From contig JABANP010000223.1 of the NCBI GenBank assembly GCA_013115135.1, forward strand, positions 17,181 to 81,180: DNA of 64,000 bases. The letters run 5' to 3'. Of the stretch, positions 42,634 to 54,769 are shown piece after piece. The notes under the pieces were generated by a model. The model had not been told where the DNA came from, ran no database searches, and saw only the letters and a list, made by a program, of their open reading frames with translations. Source of the DNA: Perkinsus olseni. Its lineage: Eukaryota > Perkinsozoa > Perkinsida > Perkinsidae. The position numbers were made by a program, and so were the translations under genes. Positions within the stretch are counted from its first letter, which is position 1. The number at the start of each line of letters is the position of its first letter.

Positions 42634-43172
42634 GGGTTCACCTACGGAAACCTCGTATGTCAAGGGAGAGCCCCTCTGCGGGGGCTGGATCCCAGTCGCT
42701 GGAGGCTTCCCACCTTGACTCTCGCATCAGAGTCCACCGCGAGAACAGGCGGAGTCTCGTCAATTTGCGATGAGCTGATGATCTTCGCATTGCCGATCAG
42801 CAAGAGCGTCTGTGAGGCTTCGAGCTCGCCTCTACTACGAGTGAGTCGGCAGATAGCTCGAATGGCGTCCTAAACTTACCGGTGAGCCCAGCCCGTGACC
42901 TGGATGACTCCAGTTTGATCCTCGATCATGATGTTCGTCCCGCGACCAGCATCAGCTCCGTGATCGGCGCCCTGAAGTAGACTCCAAACCTTAGTCTTAG
43001 CCAGGCCGATCCGCTGGTCTCACTTCCCGGACAACAACGCCGCGTACATCTACTCTGGTTCTGCCCTCTGACGCGAGTTCCGGGATGGACGCGATATCCC
43101 GTAACCTGATATTCGGGTAGGCACCGGTCGCGCAATCCGGAAGAATCGAAAGGCATTACTTGTATATAGACG
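42634..43172. repeat. Segmental duplication R4, copy A (partner 60585-61123)
   Basis: Close copies starting at GGGTTCACCTACGGAAACCT and ending near CATTACTTGTATAT. They cover the last three exons of the RPA1-like gene. Confidence 0.9.
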
Positions 43173-43860
43173 TTGGGAGATGGCAATCTTGAGCACCTTC
43201 AATCCTCACGTTAGGGGAGTTAATGGCTAACTAAAAGGGCTGAGAGCTTAGCAGAATCCTCATCAATGTAACGTGTCTCAGACCTCGGAAGCACCATCGG
43301 GATTGAAGCTCTTGTTGGCAGGTTTAATCACGATTCCCCGACTTGACTGCATGATGTACACGTTACCCGGCTTGATCTTCGGCGAGAACTCAGCACAAGC
43401 CTGAAAACAACACCAGATAGAAATCAAGGGCGATTTTCGACTACTCGTTCATCAGACATCTTCGCATAACACAGGCAGCCAGCCAACCTGAAGTTCCCAA
43501 CGGTACCTTATCCCAGCATACCGCCTTGATCCACCCTCCTTTCGAATCCACTAACTGCATGGTGAAGAACTCCCCGTCAGCACCCACACGCGCTTTGTGA
43601 AAAGTGCGACGGGGAGTTCTTTCGACCACTCGCACTTTCACCGTCCACCTGCGAAGAGAACGAAACGATATCGTGATACGCGGTCGTGGTCATATGTTGC
43701 TCACTCTTCTTTGAGGCCTGGAACAAGGGACTTCAGCGGTCTGTATAGCTCCCCATCCTTCGACGGCTCATGTTGAATCTGAGATTCATTTGCCTTGGGC
43801 TTGTCCTTCGCAACGTCAGCATCTGCGCTGCTCGACGATCTCGCGTAGCTGACAAAAACC
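42660..43860 (-). CDS. RPA1-like (replication protein A large subunit) single-stranded DNA-binding protein
   Basis: Exons on the minus strand: 43705 to about 43860 (linker, ends YRPLKSLVPGLKE), 43507-43648 (EWTVKVRVVERTPRRTFHKA, FFTMQLVDSKGGWIKAVCWD), 43284-43400 (FSPKIKPGNVYIMQSSRGIV, ANKSFNPDGASE), 43024 upward (IASIPELASEGRTRVDVRGV), 42880-42989 (WSLLQGADHGADA, IMIEDQTGVIQVTGWAH) and 42660-42834 to a TGA. The order matches DNA-binding domains A and B of RPA70, including the linker before W-T-x-K-x-R-V and D-x-T-G-x-I-x-V-T-x-W in domain B. Introns are 56, 106, 34 and 45 nt; one exon between 43172 and 43284 is unclear. The C-terminal zinc domain (DBD-C) is missing, so it is either a short paralogue or truncated. 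N-terminal exons not found. Confidence 0.7.
42990..43023 (-). other. 34-nt intron in the RPA1-like gene
   Basis: GTGAGACCAGCGG...GACTAAG. Removing it joins VDVRGVVVRE to VWSLLQGADH in frame. The duplicated copy near 60941-60974 keeps the same ends. Confidence 0.65.
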
Positions 43861-43929
43861 AGATACTATCTGGCAGATAGTCCCGGCTGTTGCTAAGCTG
43901 ATCAGGAATGATGTTCTCCCCTGTCACCC

Positions 43930-44307
43930 TCACCCTTGTTGCGGAACTGCCTGGCTCTCTCGAGTGTGCGGCAGATGGGGGGCGCTCACCGCCTCCACCG
44001 TGAACCGGCCGCTTCGAGGACTCTGTACCGTTCTCGCCGCGAAGTCACACGACGCCCAGCCTCTCTTGTTGGCGAAAGTACAGACGTATCTCCGTATGCG
44101 AGCGCCACCCTTGACGCAATACTCGCCGCCCTTCGACCGCATAGAACACCCCGCGAATTCTTCCATTGCTTTTCGAGCGCTGCTCTCATCGGGGAAGTTC
44201 GCTTCGAGCTCTCGGACGTAATTCTTCGGACGGCATGGCACCGTGGTATCTGACTCGCCAACTTCAGGCCGTGTACTTTGTATGCGAGGCTGGATCCCCA
44301 CTTTCAC
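43930..44307 (-). mobile_element. Second MULE-type DNA-binding domain (fragment)
   Basis: Reads FPDESSARKAMEEFAGCSMR and RRYVCTFANKRGWASCDFAA followed by GRFTVEAVSAPHLPH: the same C...W-x-S-C...H-x-x-H layout as the N-terminal domain of the MULE transposase at 40.6-41.0 kb, but a different subfamily. No catalytic core follows; the frame ends at 43930 against the RPA1-like gene. A fragment of its DNA recurs at 55640-55735, and its N-terminal half in copy B at 61128-61340. Probably a remnant of a transposon or a domesticated DNA-binding exon. Confidence 0.6.
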
Positions 44308-45099
44308 TGTTCGAAGACTTGTCTGGCGTTGTGAGATCTATGACCATCCGTGAGTCTGGTATGATTACATATGAAGCGAACTACAAGAGCAACGACTGGA
44401 AGTTCCCTGTGTTTCTCCGAGATGGCGACCAACACAAGGCGAGCATGATTGAGAAGCATTGCACCAGGGGCCTTCACGCCAGTTTTTCTCTAGGATCCGC
44501 ACTTACACCCCATCCCCTCCCGCTGATAACTAACAACCCAAGACGATTATGGTTGCCAAAAGCGGCGATGGTAGCGGTGGTAGTTGATGTAAATATAACA
44601 ATGTTCCATATTCATTACCGTCCACTCCTGCAGCTGCTGCATCGAGCCGCTTGTAGCCTCTGCTGAGTAGTTCACAGCGACCAGTCTCAGGCTTGAAAAC
44701 AACACTCACGGCGTGGAGTACGCGAGCCACGTCCGCCTCCTTGGGCTCCCTACAGTTCCCAAACGGCATGTCCGTGACGATCTAGTCGATGCTGTCTTCA
44801 TCTGCCGTACATGTTTTATTGAGAGGAATCAACCGGGTAACCAGATCCTGGTTCCAGTGATGTTTAACATCACTGAACTGAGAATCGAGGATCAGAACTG
44901 TCATGAGCGTAATTCTCTACGCTAATCATGTACCCATCTCCAAAACCGTGAAACACAACTGTACATGGTCGAGGAAAAAGACGTGCAGAAGCGTGAGTAT
45001 GATCGCCCAAATAGCGACCAGATCTAGTATCGCGTAGCTCCCGTCCACAGTGGACGGTCCACTCCGGACGGGGCTGGGCGATGATTGAATCCGGACACA
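44129..45099. repeat. Segmental duplication R5, copy A (partner 61128-62092)
   Basis: Near-identical segments. In copy A R4 and R5 are separated by 956 bp (43173-44128); in copy B they are adjacent. Confidence 0.9.
44530..44925 (-). pseudogene. THUMP/Trm14-type RNA methyltransferase fragment, with nonsense codon (copy A)
   Basis: The minus strand encodes VLILDSQFSDVKHHWNQDLV ... CTADEDSID-stop-IVTDMPFGNC ... VLHAVSVVFKPETGRCELLS. I-V-T-D-M-P-F-G-N-C is motif IV (D-x-P-F-G) of the amino-methyltransferases that modify tRNA guanine or adenine N2/N6 (UPF0020/THUMP group). In copy A a TAG (about 44783-44785) replaces the TGG (W) seen in copy B at 61776. It is only the C-terminal part of such an enzyme; no THUMP domain or SAM-binding motif I was found nearby. 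Confidence 0.55.
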
Positions 45100-45120
45100 A
45101 TGGGCAATGATTGAATGCGA

Positions 45121-45730
45121 CTAGGGGAAAGAAACATCCCTCACGTTTATGACTCTTGGTAAAGAAACCACGGATTCGTCATCGCCGAAGTACTCCAACG
45201 GGTACCGCCAAGTGATCGGCTCCCCTCGCGAGATCTCCCTGATCGCCCTCACAGCGACACCACCTCTCAGGCCATGAAACCGAGTGTTAGGGCGATCAGA
45301 GTGATTCACCAAATACCACAAGTCTCCGCTGCCGACCGGGTCCGCTAAATCAAATTCAGAGTTGTAGTACACCGATAGGCGGTCACTGCCGGCTGTTGCC
45401 ATCAGTAAGTAGGAGTCTTCTGGGGGATCACGGCGGAGAAATTCCTCAGGTACTCCTGCTCCGGTAACCCGAAATTTTTGAGAAGATGATACACTCCCCT
45501 TGCTCGAACACCCGAGAGGCCACAAGAACCCGACCACAAACTTCATGACGCACTACTCGAAGCCCCATAGCTTCTAGGAAAGGCCGATGGATACGATCTA
45601 GGGGACTAGGTGGCAGGCTCATTACCGTTTGGCGGGTGCCACTACCCCAGTGCACTCCATCCTCAGTGCTCAGAGACCCACATTCCGCCATGATTAGATG
45701 AGTGGCCGAGAGTCCTTCGACGAGAACCAA
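45121..45730 (-). CDS. SET-domain protein
   Basis: Two minus-strand segments join through a 34-nt intron (45459-45492). The first has LRVVRHEVCGRVLVASRVFE followed by QGE (the GRG-x-VA-x-x-x-F-x-x-G-E start of a SET domain). The second has PEEFLRRDPPEDSYLLMATA, WYLVNHSDRPNTRFHGLRGG and AVRAIREISRGEPITWRYPL. N-H-S-x-x-P-N and G-E-x-I-T-x-x-Y are the SAM and catalytic motifs, present and intact, so lysine methyltransferase activity is plausible; the substrate is unknown. There is no post-SET Cys cluster. Without the intron the frame changes by one base at an A5 run, so an indel is the alternative. Confidence 0.7.
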
Positions 45731-46097
45731 CTGAGCCGGGCATTTCGGGAAGTTAGTAGACAGGTTGCGAGCTTCAAGTCTCGGTGGACTCCTGTCTGGC
45801 TGGAGCCCGGGAGCGGCGTCCGAAACCTAGAATAGGTCGATGAGTAATCAAGCTTACTCAGATCGTCCTTCTAACCCACCTGTTGAGCCGTATCCACCTG
45901 ACGCTCGGCATATTCCTTAGGATCTCTTACTGACCGCCCCTGAGAAGTGTGACGCGCCTCACAGCCTACGAGTGGGAGGCTGCGAAGCTCCTACCTGTGC
46001 ATTCCGGAGATCGTCGAGCGCCCTCTGAACAACTGCTGCCCTCCTGAGCCTTTCCTCTGCGTCGAGCATTCCAGCGAGCGGGAGTCCTGCCAACGCG

Positions 46098-46559
46098 CTA
46101 GTTCAACTCAGCGATGTTCAACTGCTGGTCAGCTGCCGAGATCAGTGAAACACCGGCGAAAACCCTCTCACCTTGAACAGAAATTTTCCCTGTGACCTGT
46201 TCTTCTTCGACTGTCAAGGCGTCCTCCTCGGCATTCTCGTCTGATGTCGAAACGGCGATGGAGACGGACGTGGTAGTTGGCTGGTTGATGTTCGAAGCCG
46301 AGGATGGCACTTCGAAGCCAGTCCGCTCCGAGTTCAAGGTGCATTTCTCTTCTATCCAGTCAAGATCGAGAAGTCCACCAGATGCGAAGACGACTTGGAG
46401 CAGTCGGCCCTGAAACACTTCTCTCATGCCCACTGCAGCACTCAGCCGATAGTTGGCGTACCTTGTTGAATCGCTTCCTACACTTTCGCTCAACCCTTGC
46501 CCTGAGCAGTAAGTAATACGGCGGCCGGTTACGTTTTCGGAACAGCGATAGAGCCTCAT
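46098..46559 (-). CDS. Unknown acidic protein, open frame of 153 codons
   Basis: Reads GLLDLDWIEEKCTLNSERTG, then Ser/Thr- and Glu-rich sequence (SVSIAVSTSDENAEEDALTV) and ends DQQLNIAELN. Composition is protein-like with no hydrophobic segment. A probable acceptor lies within the first third, so the upstream part may be intron. No family recognised. Confidence 0.35.
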   Translation of the reverse strand: MRLYRCSENVTGRRITYCSGQGLSESVGSDSTRYANYRLSAAVGMREVFQGRLLQVVFASGGLLDLDWIEEKCTLNSERTGFEVPSSASNINQPTTTSVSIAVSTSDENAEEDALTVEEEQVTGKISVQGERVFAGVSLISAADQQLNIAELN

Positions 46560-47306
46560 CCAGTCTGAGAGGAGGAGTGCTATCTACACCAACTGTTGGC
46601 TATTAATACTTCTTGAATTGGTCGAATACAGTCCTGTAGTAAGTGGGGAATTGTAGACTACTGGTGATTGCTCTGTGAGAATCGATGGGCACGTGGACAG
46701 TATGCGTCGCCGCGCTCTGCGTCAGATGGCCGCAGTCTTCGCAAACGTCAACCCCAGATGATGTTGCAGGAGTATGCTGCAGCGTTCCCTATGAAAGAAG
46801 TCTCAAACGAGAGCACGTTCACACGAAGATGGCTCACACTCATCGAAGTGGGTTCATCGACAACTGCCGACTCCGAGAATGGCCGATCGGGACCGACATC
46901 GTCTGAGGTAACCTACATAGAGTAAGAAATTAAAGCCTAACTGGCACGGAAAAGAATCTCACCTCGACCTCGTAAGCCGGACTACTGAAGGACTGCTCTG
47001 AGTCGCACTGGCGCAGGTTTGCATCACACCAATGCGCGTAATAGCGCCCCAACCGCTTCAAGCAGTGATCTCTGACGCTAGCAGTATCTCGCTGCCGGAT
47101 AGAGAGGAACAGAATAAGGATAAGATGTGGAAACTAACTATTCGAGGACCAAAGAGCGCTCTACGTGAATGAAAAGGTCTACTCTGACTGATCATGCCAG
47201 CCAGCCATCATCAAGTATCATTCATCATTCCTTGGACAAGGAGGAGATCTATCCCCTCGTTTTCTCCTACCGTCTGAAACGGGCCCACTTTCATTCCGAT
47301 AAGTCG
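46560..47306. other. Left flank of the satellite array
   Basis: No gene supported. The words AGTATCATTCA and CAAGGAGGAG (47213-47245) recur just beyond the right end of the array (54717-54782). Confidence 0.35.
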
Positions 47307-50300
47307 CGGTCCATAATCAATCATGGGTTCGAGAACTCAAAGATAACAACATCTCTGTGACCTACAGGGCTCCGGGTCATAATCCGATATTGAAATCTGT
47401 AGTGAGAAGGCAGTCAACTGAGACACTACAACGCGACCATAATCAATCATGGGTTCGAGAACTCAAAGATAACAACATCTCTGTAACCTACAGGGCTCCG
47501 GGTCATAATCCGATCTTGAAATCTGTAGTGAGAAGGCAGTCAACTGAGACACTACAACGCGACCATAATCAATCATGGGTTCGAGAACTCAAACATATCA
47601 ACATCTCTGTAACCTACAGGGCTCCGGGTCATGGTCCAATCTTGCAATATGTAGCGAGAAGGCAGTCAACTGAGACACTACAACTCGACCATAATCAATC
47701 ATGGGTCCGAGAACTCAAACATATCAACATCTCTGTAACCTACAGGGCTCCGGGTCATGGTCCAATCTTGCAATACGTAGTGAGAAGGCAGTCAACTGAG
47801 ACACTACAACTCGACCATAATCAATCATGGGTTCGAGAACTCAAAGATGACAACATCTCTGTAACCTACAGGGCTCCGGGTCATGGTCCGATCTTGAAAT
47901 CGGTAGTGAGAAGGCAGTCAACTGAGACACTACAACTCGACCATAATCAATCATGGGTTCGAGAACTCAAACATATCAACATCTCTGTAACCTACAGGGC
48001 TCCGGGTCATGGTCCGATCTTGAAATCTGTAGTGAGAAGGCAGTCAACTGAGACACTACAACTCGACCATAATCAATCATGGGTTCGAGAACTCAAACAT
48101 ATCAACATCTCTGTAACCTACAGGGCTCCGGGTTATAGTTCGATCTTGAATTCTGTAGTGAGAAGGCAGTCAACTGAGACACTACAACTCGACCATAATT
48201 AATCATGGGTTCGAGAACTCAAACATATCAACATCTCTGTAACCTACAGGGCTCCGGGTCATGGTCCTATCCTGAAATCTGTGGTGCGAAGGCAGTCAAC
48301 TGAGACACTACAACTCGACCATAATCAATCATGGGTCCGAGAACTCAAACATATCAACATCTCTGTAACCTACAGGGCTCCGGGTCATGGTCCAATCTTG
48401 CAATACGTAGTGAGAAGGCAGTCAACTGAGACACTACAACTCGACCATAATCAATCATGGGTTCGAGAACTCAAAGATGACAACATCTCTGTAACCTACA
48501 GGGCTCCGGGTCATAATCCGATCTTGAAATCTGTAGCGAGAAGGCAGTCAACTGAGACACTACAACTCGACCATAATCAATCATGGGTTCGATAACTCAA
48601 AGATATCAACATCTCTGTAACCTACAGGGCTCCGGGTCATGGTCCAATCTTGCAATACGTAATGAGAAGGCAGTCAACTGAGACACTACAACTCGACCAT
48701 AATCAATCCTGGGTTCGAGAACTCAAACATATCAACGTCTCTGTAACCTACAGGGCTCCGGGTCATGGTCCGATCTTGAAATCGGTAGTGAGAAGCCAGT
48801 CAACTGAGACACTACAACTCGACCATAATCAATCATGGGTTCCAGAACTCAAACATATCAACGTCTCTGTAATCTACAGGGCTCCGGGTCATGGTCCGAT
48901 CTTGCAATCTGTAGTGAGAAGGCAGTCAACTGAGACACTACAACTCGACCATAATCAATCATGGATCTTGAAATCTGTAGTGAGAAGGCAGTCAACTGAT
49001 ACACTACAACTCGACCATAATCAATCATGGGTTCGAGAACTCAAACATATCAACATCTCTGTAACCTACAGAGCTCCGGGTCATGATCCGATCTTGAAAT
49101 CTGTAGTGAGAAGGCAGTCAACTGAGACACTACAACTCGACCATAATCAACTCGTCCATAATCAATCATGGGTTCCAGAACTCAAAGATAACAACATCTC
49201 TGTGACCTACAGGGCTCCGGGTCATAATCCGATCTTGAAATCTGTAGTGAGAAGGCAGTCAACTGAGACACTACAACGCGACCATAATCAATCATGGGTT
49301 CGAGAACTCAAAGATAACAACATCTCTGTAACCTACAGGGCTCCGGGTCATGGCCCGATCTTGCAATCTGTAGTGAGAAGGCAGTCAACTGAGACACTAC
49401 AACTCGACCATAAGCACTCATGGGTTCGAGAACTCAAACATATCAACATCTCTGTAACCTACAGGGCTCCGGGTCATGGTCCGATCTTGCAATCTGTAGT
49501 GAGAAGGCAGTCAACTGAGACACCACAACTCGACCATAATCAATCATGGGTTCGAGAACTCAAACATATCAACATCTCTGTAACCTACAGGGCTCCGGGT
49601 CATGGTCCAATCTTGCAATATGTAGTGAGAAGGCAGTCAACTGAGACACTACAACTCGACCACAATCAATCATGGGTTCGATAACTCAAAAATAACAACA
49701 TCTCTGTAACCTACAGGGCTCCGGGTCATGGTCCAATCTTGCAATATGTAGTGAGAAGGCAGTCAACTGAGACACTACAACTCGACCATAATCAATCATG
49801 GGTTCGAGAACTCAAAGATAACAACATCTCTGTGACCTACAGGGCTCCGGGTCATGGTCCGATCTTGCAATCTGTAGTGAGAAGGCAGTCAACTGAGACA
49901 CTACAACGCGACCATAATCAATCATGGGTTCGAGAACTCAAACATATCAACATCTCTGTAACCTACAGGGCTCCCGGTCATGGTCCAATCTTGCAATCTG
50001 TAGTGAGAAGGCAGTCAACTGAGACACTACAACTCGACCATAATCAATCATGGGTTCGATAACTCAAACATATCAACATCTCTGTAACCTACAGGGCTCC
50101 GGGTCATGGTCCGATCTTGAAATCTGTAGTGAGAGGGCAGTCAACTGAGACACTACAACGCGACCATAATCAATCATGGGTTCGAGAACTCAAAGATAAC
50201 AACATCTCTGTAACCTACAGGGCTCCGGGTCATAATCCGATCTTGAAATCTGTAGTGAGAAGGCAGTCAACTGAGACACTACAACGCGACCATAATCAAT

Positions 50301-53300
50301 CATGGGTTCGAGAACTCAAACATATCAACATCTCTGTAACCTACAGGGCTCCGGGTCATGGTCCAATCTTGCAATATGTAGCGAGAAGGCAGTCAACTGA
50401 GACACAACAACTCGACCATAATCAATCATGGGTTCGAGAACTCAAAGATAACAACATCTCTGTAACCTACAGGTCTCCGGGTCATAATCCGATCTTGAAA
50501 TCTGTAGTGAGAAGGCAGTCAACTGAGACACTACAACTCGACCATAATCAATCATGGGTTCGGTAACTCAAAGATATCAACATCTCTGTAACCTACAGGG
50601 CTCCGGGTCATAATCCGATCTTGAAATCTGTAGTGAGAAGGCAGTCAACTGAGACACTACAACGCGACCATAATCAATCATGGGGTCGAGAACTCAAACA
50701 TATCAACGTCTCTGTAACCTACAGGGCTCCGGGTCATGGTCCAATCTTGAAATCTGTAGTGAGAAGGCAGTCAACTGAGACCCTACAACTCGACCATAAT
50801 CAATCATGGGTTCGATAACTCAAACATATCAACATCTCTGTAACCTACAGGGCTCCGGGTCATGGTCCAATCTTGCAATACGTAGTGAGAAGGCAGTCAA
50901 CTGAGACACTACAACTCGACCATAATCAATCATGGGTTCGAGAACTCAAAGATAACAACATCTCTGTAACCTACAGGGCTCCGGGTCATAATCCGATCTT
51001 GAAATCTGTAGTGAGAAGGCAGTCAACTGAGACCGTACAACTCGACCATAATCAATCATGGGTTCGATAACTCAAACATATCAACATCTCTGTAACCTAC
51101 AGGGCTCCGGGTCATGGTCCAATCTTGAAATCTGTAGTGAGAAGGCAGTCAACTGAGACACTACAAGGCGACCATAATCAATCATGGGTTCGAGAACTCA
51201 AACATATCAACATCTCTGTAACCTACAGGGCTCCGGGTCATGGTCCGATCTTGAAATCTGTAGTGAGAAGGCAGTCAACTGAGACACTACAACTCGACCA
51301 TAATCAATCATGGGTTCGAGAACTCAAACATATCAACATCTCTGTAACCTACAGGGCTCCGGGTCATGGTCCGATCTTGAAATCTGTAGTGAGAAGGCAG
51401 TCAACTGAGACACTACAACTCGACCATAATCAATCATGGGTTTCGAGAACTCAAAGATAACAACATCTCTGTAACCTACAGGGCTCCGGGTCATAATCCG
51501 ATCTTGAAATCTGTAGTGAGAAGGCAGTCAACTGAGACACTACAACTCGACCATAATCAATCATGGGTTCGAGAACTCAAAGATGACAACATCTCTGTAA
51601 CCTACAGGGCTCCGGGTCATAATCCGATCTTGAAATCTGTAGCGAGAAGGCAGTCAACTGAGACACTACAACTCGACCATAATCAATCATGGGTTCGATA
51701 ACTCAAAGATATCAACATCTCTGTAACCTACAGGGCTCCGGGTCATGGTCCGATCTTGAAATCGGTAGTGAGAAGCCAGTCAACTGAGACACTAAAACTC
51801 GACCATAATCAATCATGGGTTCCAGAACTCAAACATATCAACGTCTCTGTAACCTACAGGGCTCCGGGTCATGATCCGATCTTGCAATCTGTAGTGAGAA
51901 GGCAGTCAACTGAGACACTACAACTCGACCATAATCAATCATGGGTTCCAGAACTCAAACATATCAACATCTCTGTAACCTACAGGGCTCCGAGTCATGG
52001 TCCGATCTTGAAATCGGTAGTGAGAAGGCAGTCAACTGAGACACTACAACTCGACCATAATCAATCATGGGTTCCAGAACTCAAACATATCAACATCTCT
52101 GTAATCTACAGGGCTCCAGGTCATGGTCCGATCTTGAAATCTGTAGTGAGAAGGCAGTCAACTGAGACACTACAACTCGACCATAATCAATCATGGGTTC
52201 GAGAACTCAAACATATCAACATCTCTTCAACCTACAGGGCTCCGGGTCATGGTTCTATCCGGAAATCTGTGGTGCGAAGGCAGTCAACTGAGACACTACA
52301 ACACGACCATAAGCACTCATGGGTTCGAGAACTCAAACATATCAACATCTCTGTAACCTACAGGGCTCCGGGTCATGGTTCGATCTTGCAATCTGTAGTG
52401 AGAAGGCAGTCAACTGAGACACTACAACTCGACCATAATCAATCACGGGTTCGAGAACTCAAACATATCAACATCTCTGTAACCTACAGGGCTCCGGGTC
52501 ATGATCCGATCTTGAAATCTGTAGTGAGAAGGCAGTCAACTGAGACACTACAACTCGACCATAATCAATCATGGGTTCGAGAACTCAAAGATAACAACAT
52601 CTCTGTAACCTACAGGGCTCCGGGTCATAATCCGATCTTGAAATCTGTAGTGAGAAGGCAGTCAGCTGAGACACTACAACGCGACCATAATCAATCATGG
52701 GTTCGAGAACTCAAAGATAACAACATCTCTGTAACCTACAGGGCTCCGGGTCATAATCCGATCTTGAAATCTGTAGTGAGAAGGCCGTCAACTGAGACAC
52801 TACAACGCGACCATAATCAATCATGGGTTCGAGAACTCAAACATATCAACATCTCTGTAACCTACAGGGCTCCGGGTCATGGCCCGATCTTGCAATCTGT
52901 AGTGAGAAGGCAGTCAACTGAGACACTACAACTCGACCATAATCAATCATGGGTTCCAGAACTCAAACATATCAACATCTCTGTAACCTACAGGGCTCCG
53001 GGTCATGGTCCGATCTTGAAATCTGTAGTGAGAAGGCAGTCAACTGAGACACTACAACTCGACCATAATCAACTCGACCATAATCAATCATGGGTTCCAG
53101 AACTCAAAGATAACAACATCTCTGTGACCTACAGGGCTCCGGGTCATAATCCGATCTTGAAATCTGTAGTGAGAAGGCAGTCAACTGAGACACTACAACG
53201 CGACCATAATCAATCATGGGTTCGAGAACTCAAACATATCAACATCTCTGTAACCTACAGGGCTCCGGGTCATGGCCCGATCTTGCAATCTGTAGTGAGA

Positions 53301-54708
53301 AGGCAGTCAACTGAGACACTACAACTCGACCATAAGCACTCATGGGTTCGAGAACTCAAACATATCAACATCTCTGTAACCTACAGGGCTCCGGGTCATG
53401 GTCCGATCTTGCAATCTGTAGTGAGAAGGCAGTCAACTGAGACACTACAACTCGACCATAATCAATCATGGGTTCGAGAACTCAAAGATATCAACATCTC
53501 TGTAACCTACAGGGCTCCGGGTCATGGTCCAATCTTGCAATATGTAGTGAGAAGGCAGTCAACTGAGACACTACAACTCGACCACAATCAATCATGGGTT
53601 CGATAACTCAAAAATATCAACATCTCTGTAACCTACAGGGCTCCGGGTCATAATCCGATCTTGAAATCTATAGTGAGAAGGCAGTCAACTGAGACACTAC
53701 AACTCGACCATAATCAATCATGGGTTCGAGAACTCAAAGATAACAACATCTCTGTGACCTACAGGGCTCCGGGTCATAATCCGATCTTGAAATCTGTAGT
53801 GAGAAGGCAGTCAACTGAGACACTACAACGCGACCATAATCAATCATGGGTTCGAGAACTCAAAGATAACAACATCTCTGTAACCTACAGGGCTCCGGGT
53901 CATAATCCGATCTTGAAATCTGTAGTGAGAAGGCAGTCAACTGAGACACTACAACGCGACCATAATCAATCATGGGCTCGAGAACTCAAACATATCAACA
54001 TCTCTGTAACCTACAGGGCTCCGGGTCATGGTCCAATCTTGCAATATGTAGCGAGAAGGCAGTCAACTGAGACACTACAACTCGACCATAATCAATCATG
54101 GGTTCGAGAACTCAAAGATAACAACATCTCTGTAACCTACAGGTCTCCGGGTCATAATCCGATCTTGAAATCTGTAGTGAGAAGGCAGTCAACTGAGACA
54201 CTACAACTCGACCATAATCAATCATGGGTTCGATAACTCAAAGATATCAACATCTCTGTAACCTACAGGGCTCCGGGTCATAATCCGATCTTGAAATCTG
54301 TAGTGAGAAGGCAGTCAACTGAGACACTACAACGCGACCATAATCAATCATGGGTTCGAGAACTCAAACATATCAACATCTCTGTAACCTACAGGGCTCC
54401 GGGTCATGGCCCGATCTTGCAATCTGTAGTGAGAAGGCAGTCAACTGAGACCGTACAACTCGACCATAATCAATCATGGGTTCGATAACTCAAACATATC
54501 AACATCTCTGTAACCTACAGGGCTCCGGGTCATGGTCCAATCTTGCAATATGTAGTGAGAAGGCAGTCAACTGAGACACTACAACTCGACCATAATCAAT
54601 CATGGGTTCGAGAACTCAAAGATAACAACATCTCTGTGACCTACAGGGCTCCGGGTCATGGTCGATCTTGCAATCTGTAGTGAGAAGGCAGTCAACTGAG
54701 ACACTACA
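47307..54708. repeat. 126-bp satellite array, about 59 units
   Basis: The unit starts for example at AATCATGGGTTCGAGAACTC and returns every 126 nt. Main variants are AAAGATAAC or AAACATATC after AACTC, GGTCATAATCC or GGTCATGGTCC, and TTGAAATCT or TTGCAATCT. Length variants are a 60-nt deletion at about 48964, 15-nt insertions at about 49148 and 53070, a one-base insertion at 51442 and a one-base deletion at about 54663. In one plus frame a unit reads 42 codons (TYRAPGHNPILKSVVRRQST, ETLQRDHNQSWVRELKDNN), open across many units but stopped about 11 times by TAA at the GAGAAC/GATAAC variant. I see it as satellite DNA, not a gene. Function (centromeric, heterochromatic or none) is unknown. Confidence 0.95.
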
Positions 54709-54750
54709 GCCGCCATTGAGTATCATTCAACATCAGTATCATTCTGTGGC

Positions 54751-54769
54751 TCCTTGCGAAGGAGCCAAG
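54751..54769. repeat. Short perfect hairpin at the array edge
   Basis: GGCTCCTTGCGAAGGAGCC: an 8-bp stem with a 3-nt loop, just outside the last satellite unit. Confidence 0.7.

Noticed and set aside
51756..53606. 616-codon repeat ORF in the satellite
   Set aside because: It is part of a 126-bp satellite; recurrent TAA codons and one-base indels interrupt the frame elsewhere in the array, and no start or flanking domain is evident.
47307..54708. CRISPR array
   Set aside because: Units are contiguous 126-mers without unique spacers, in a eukaryotic context.
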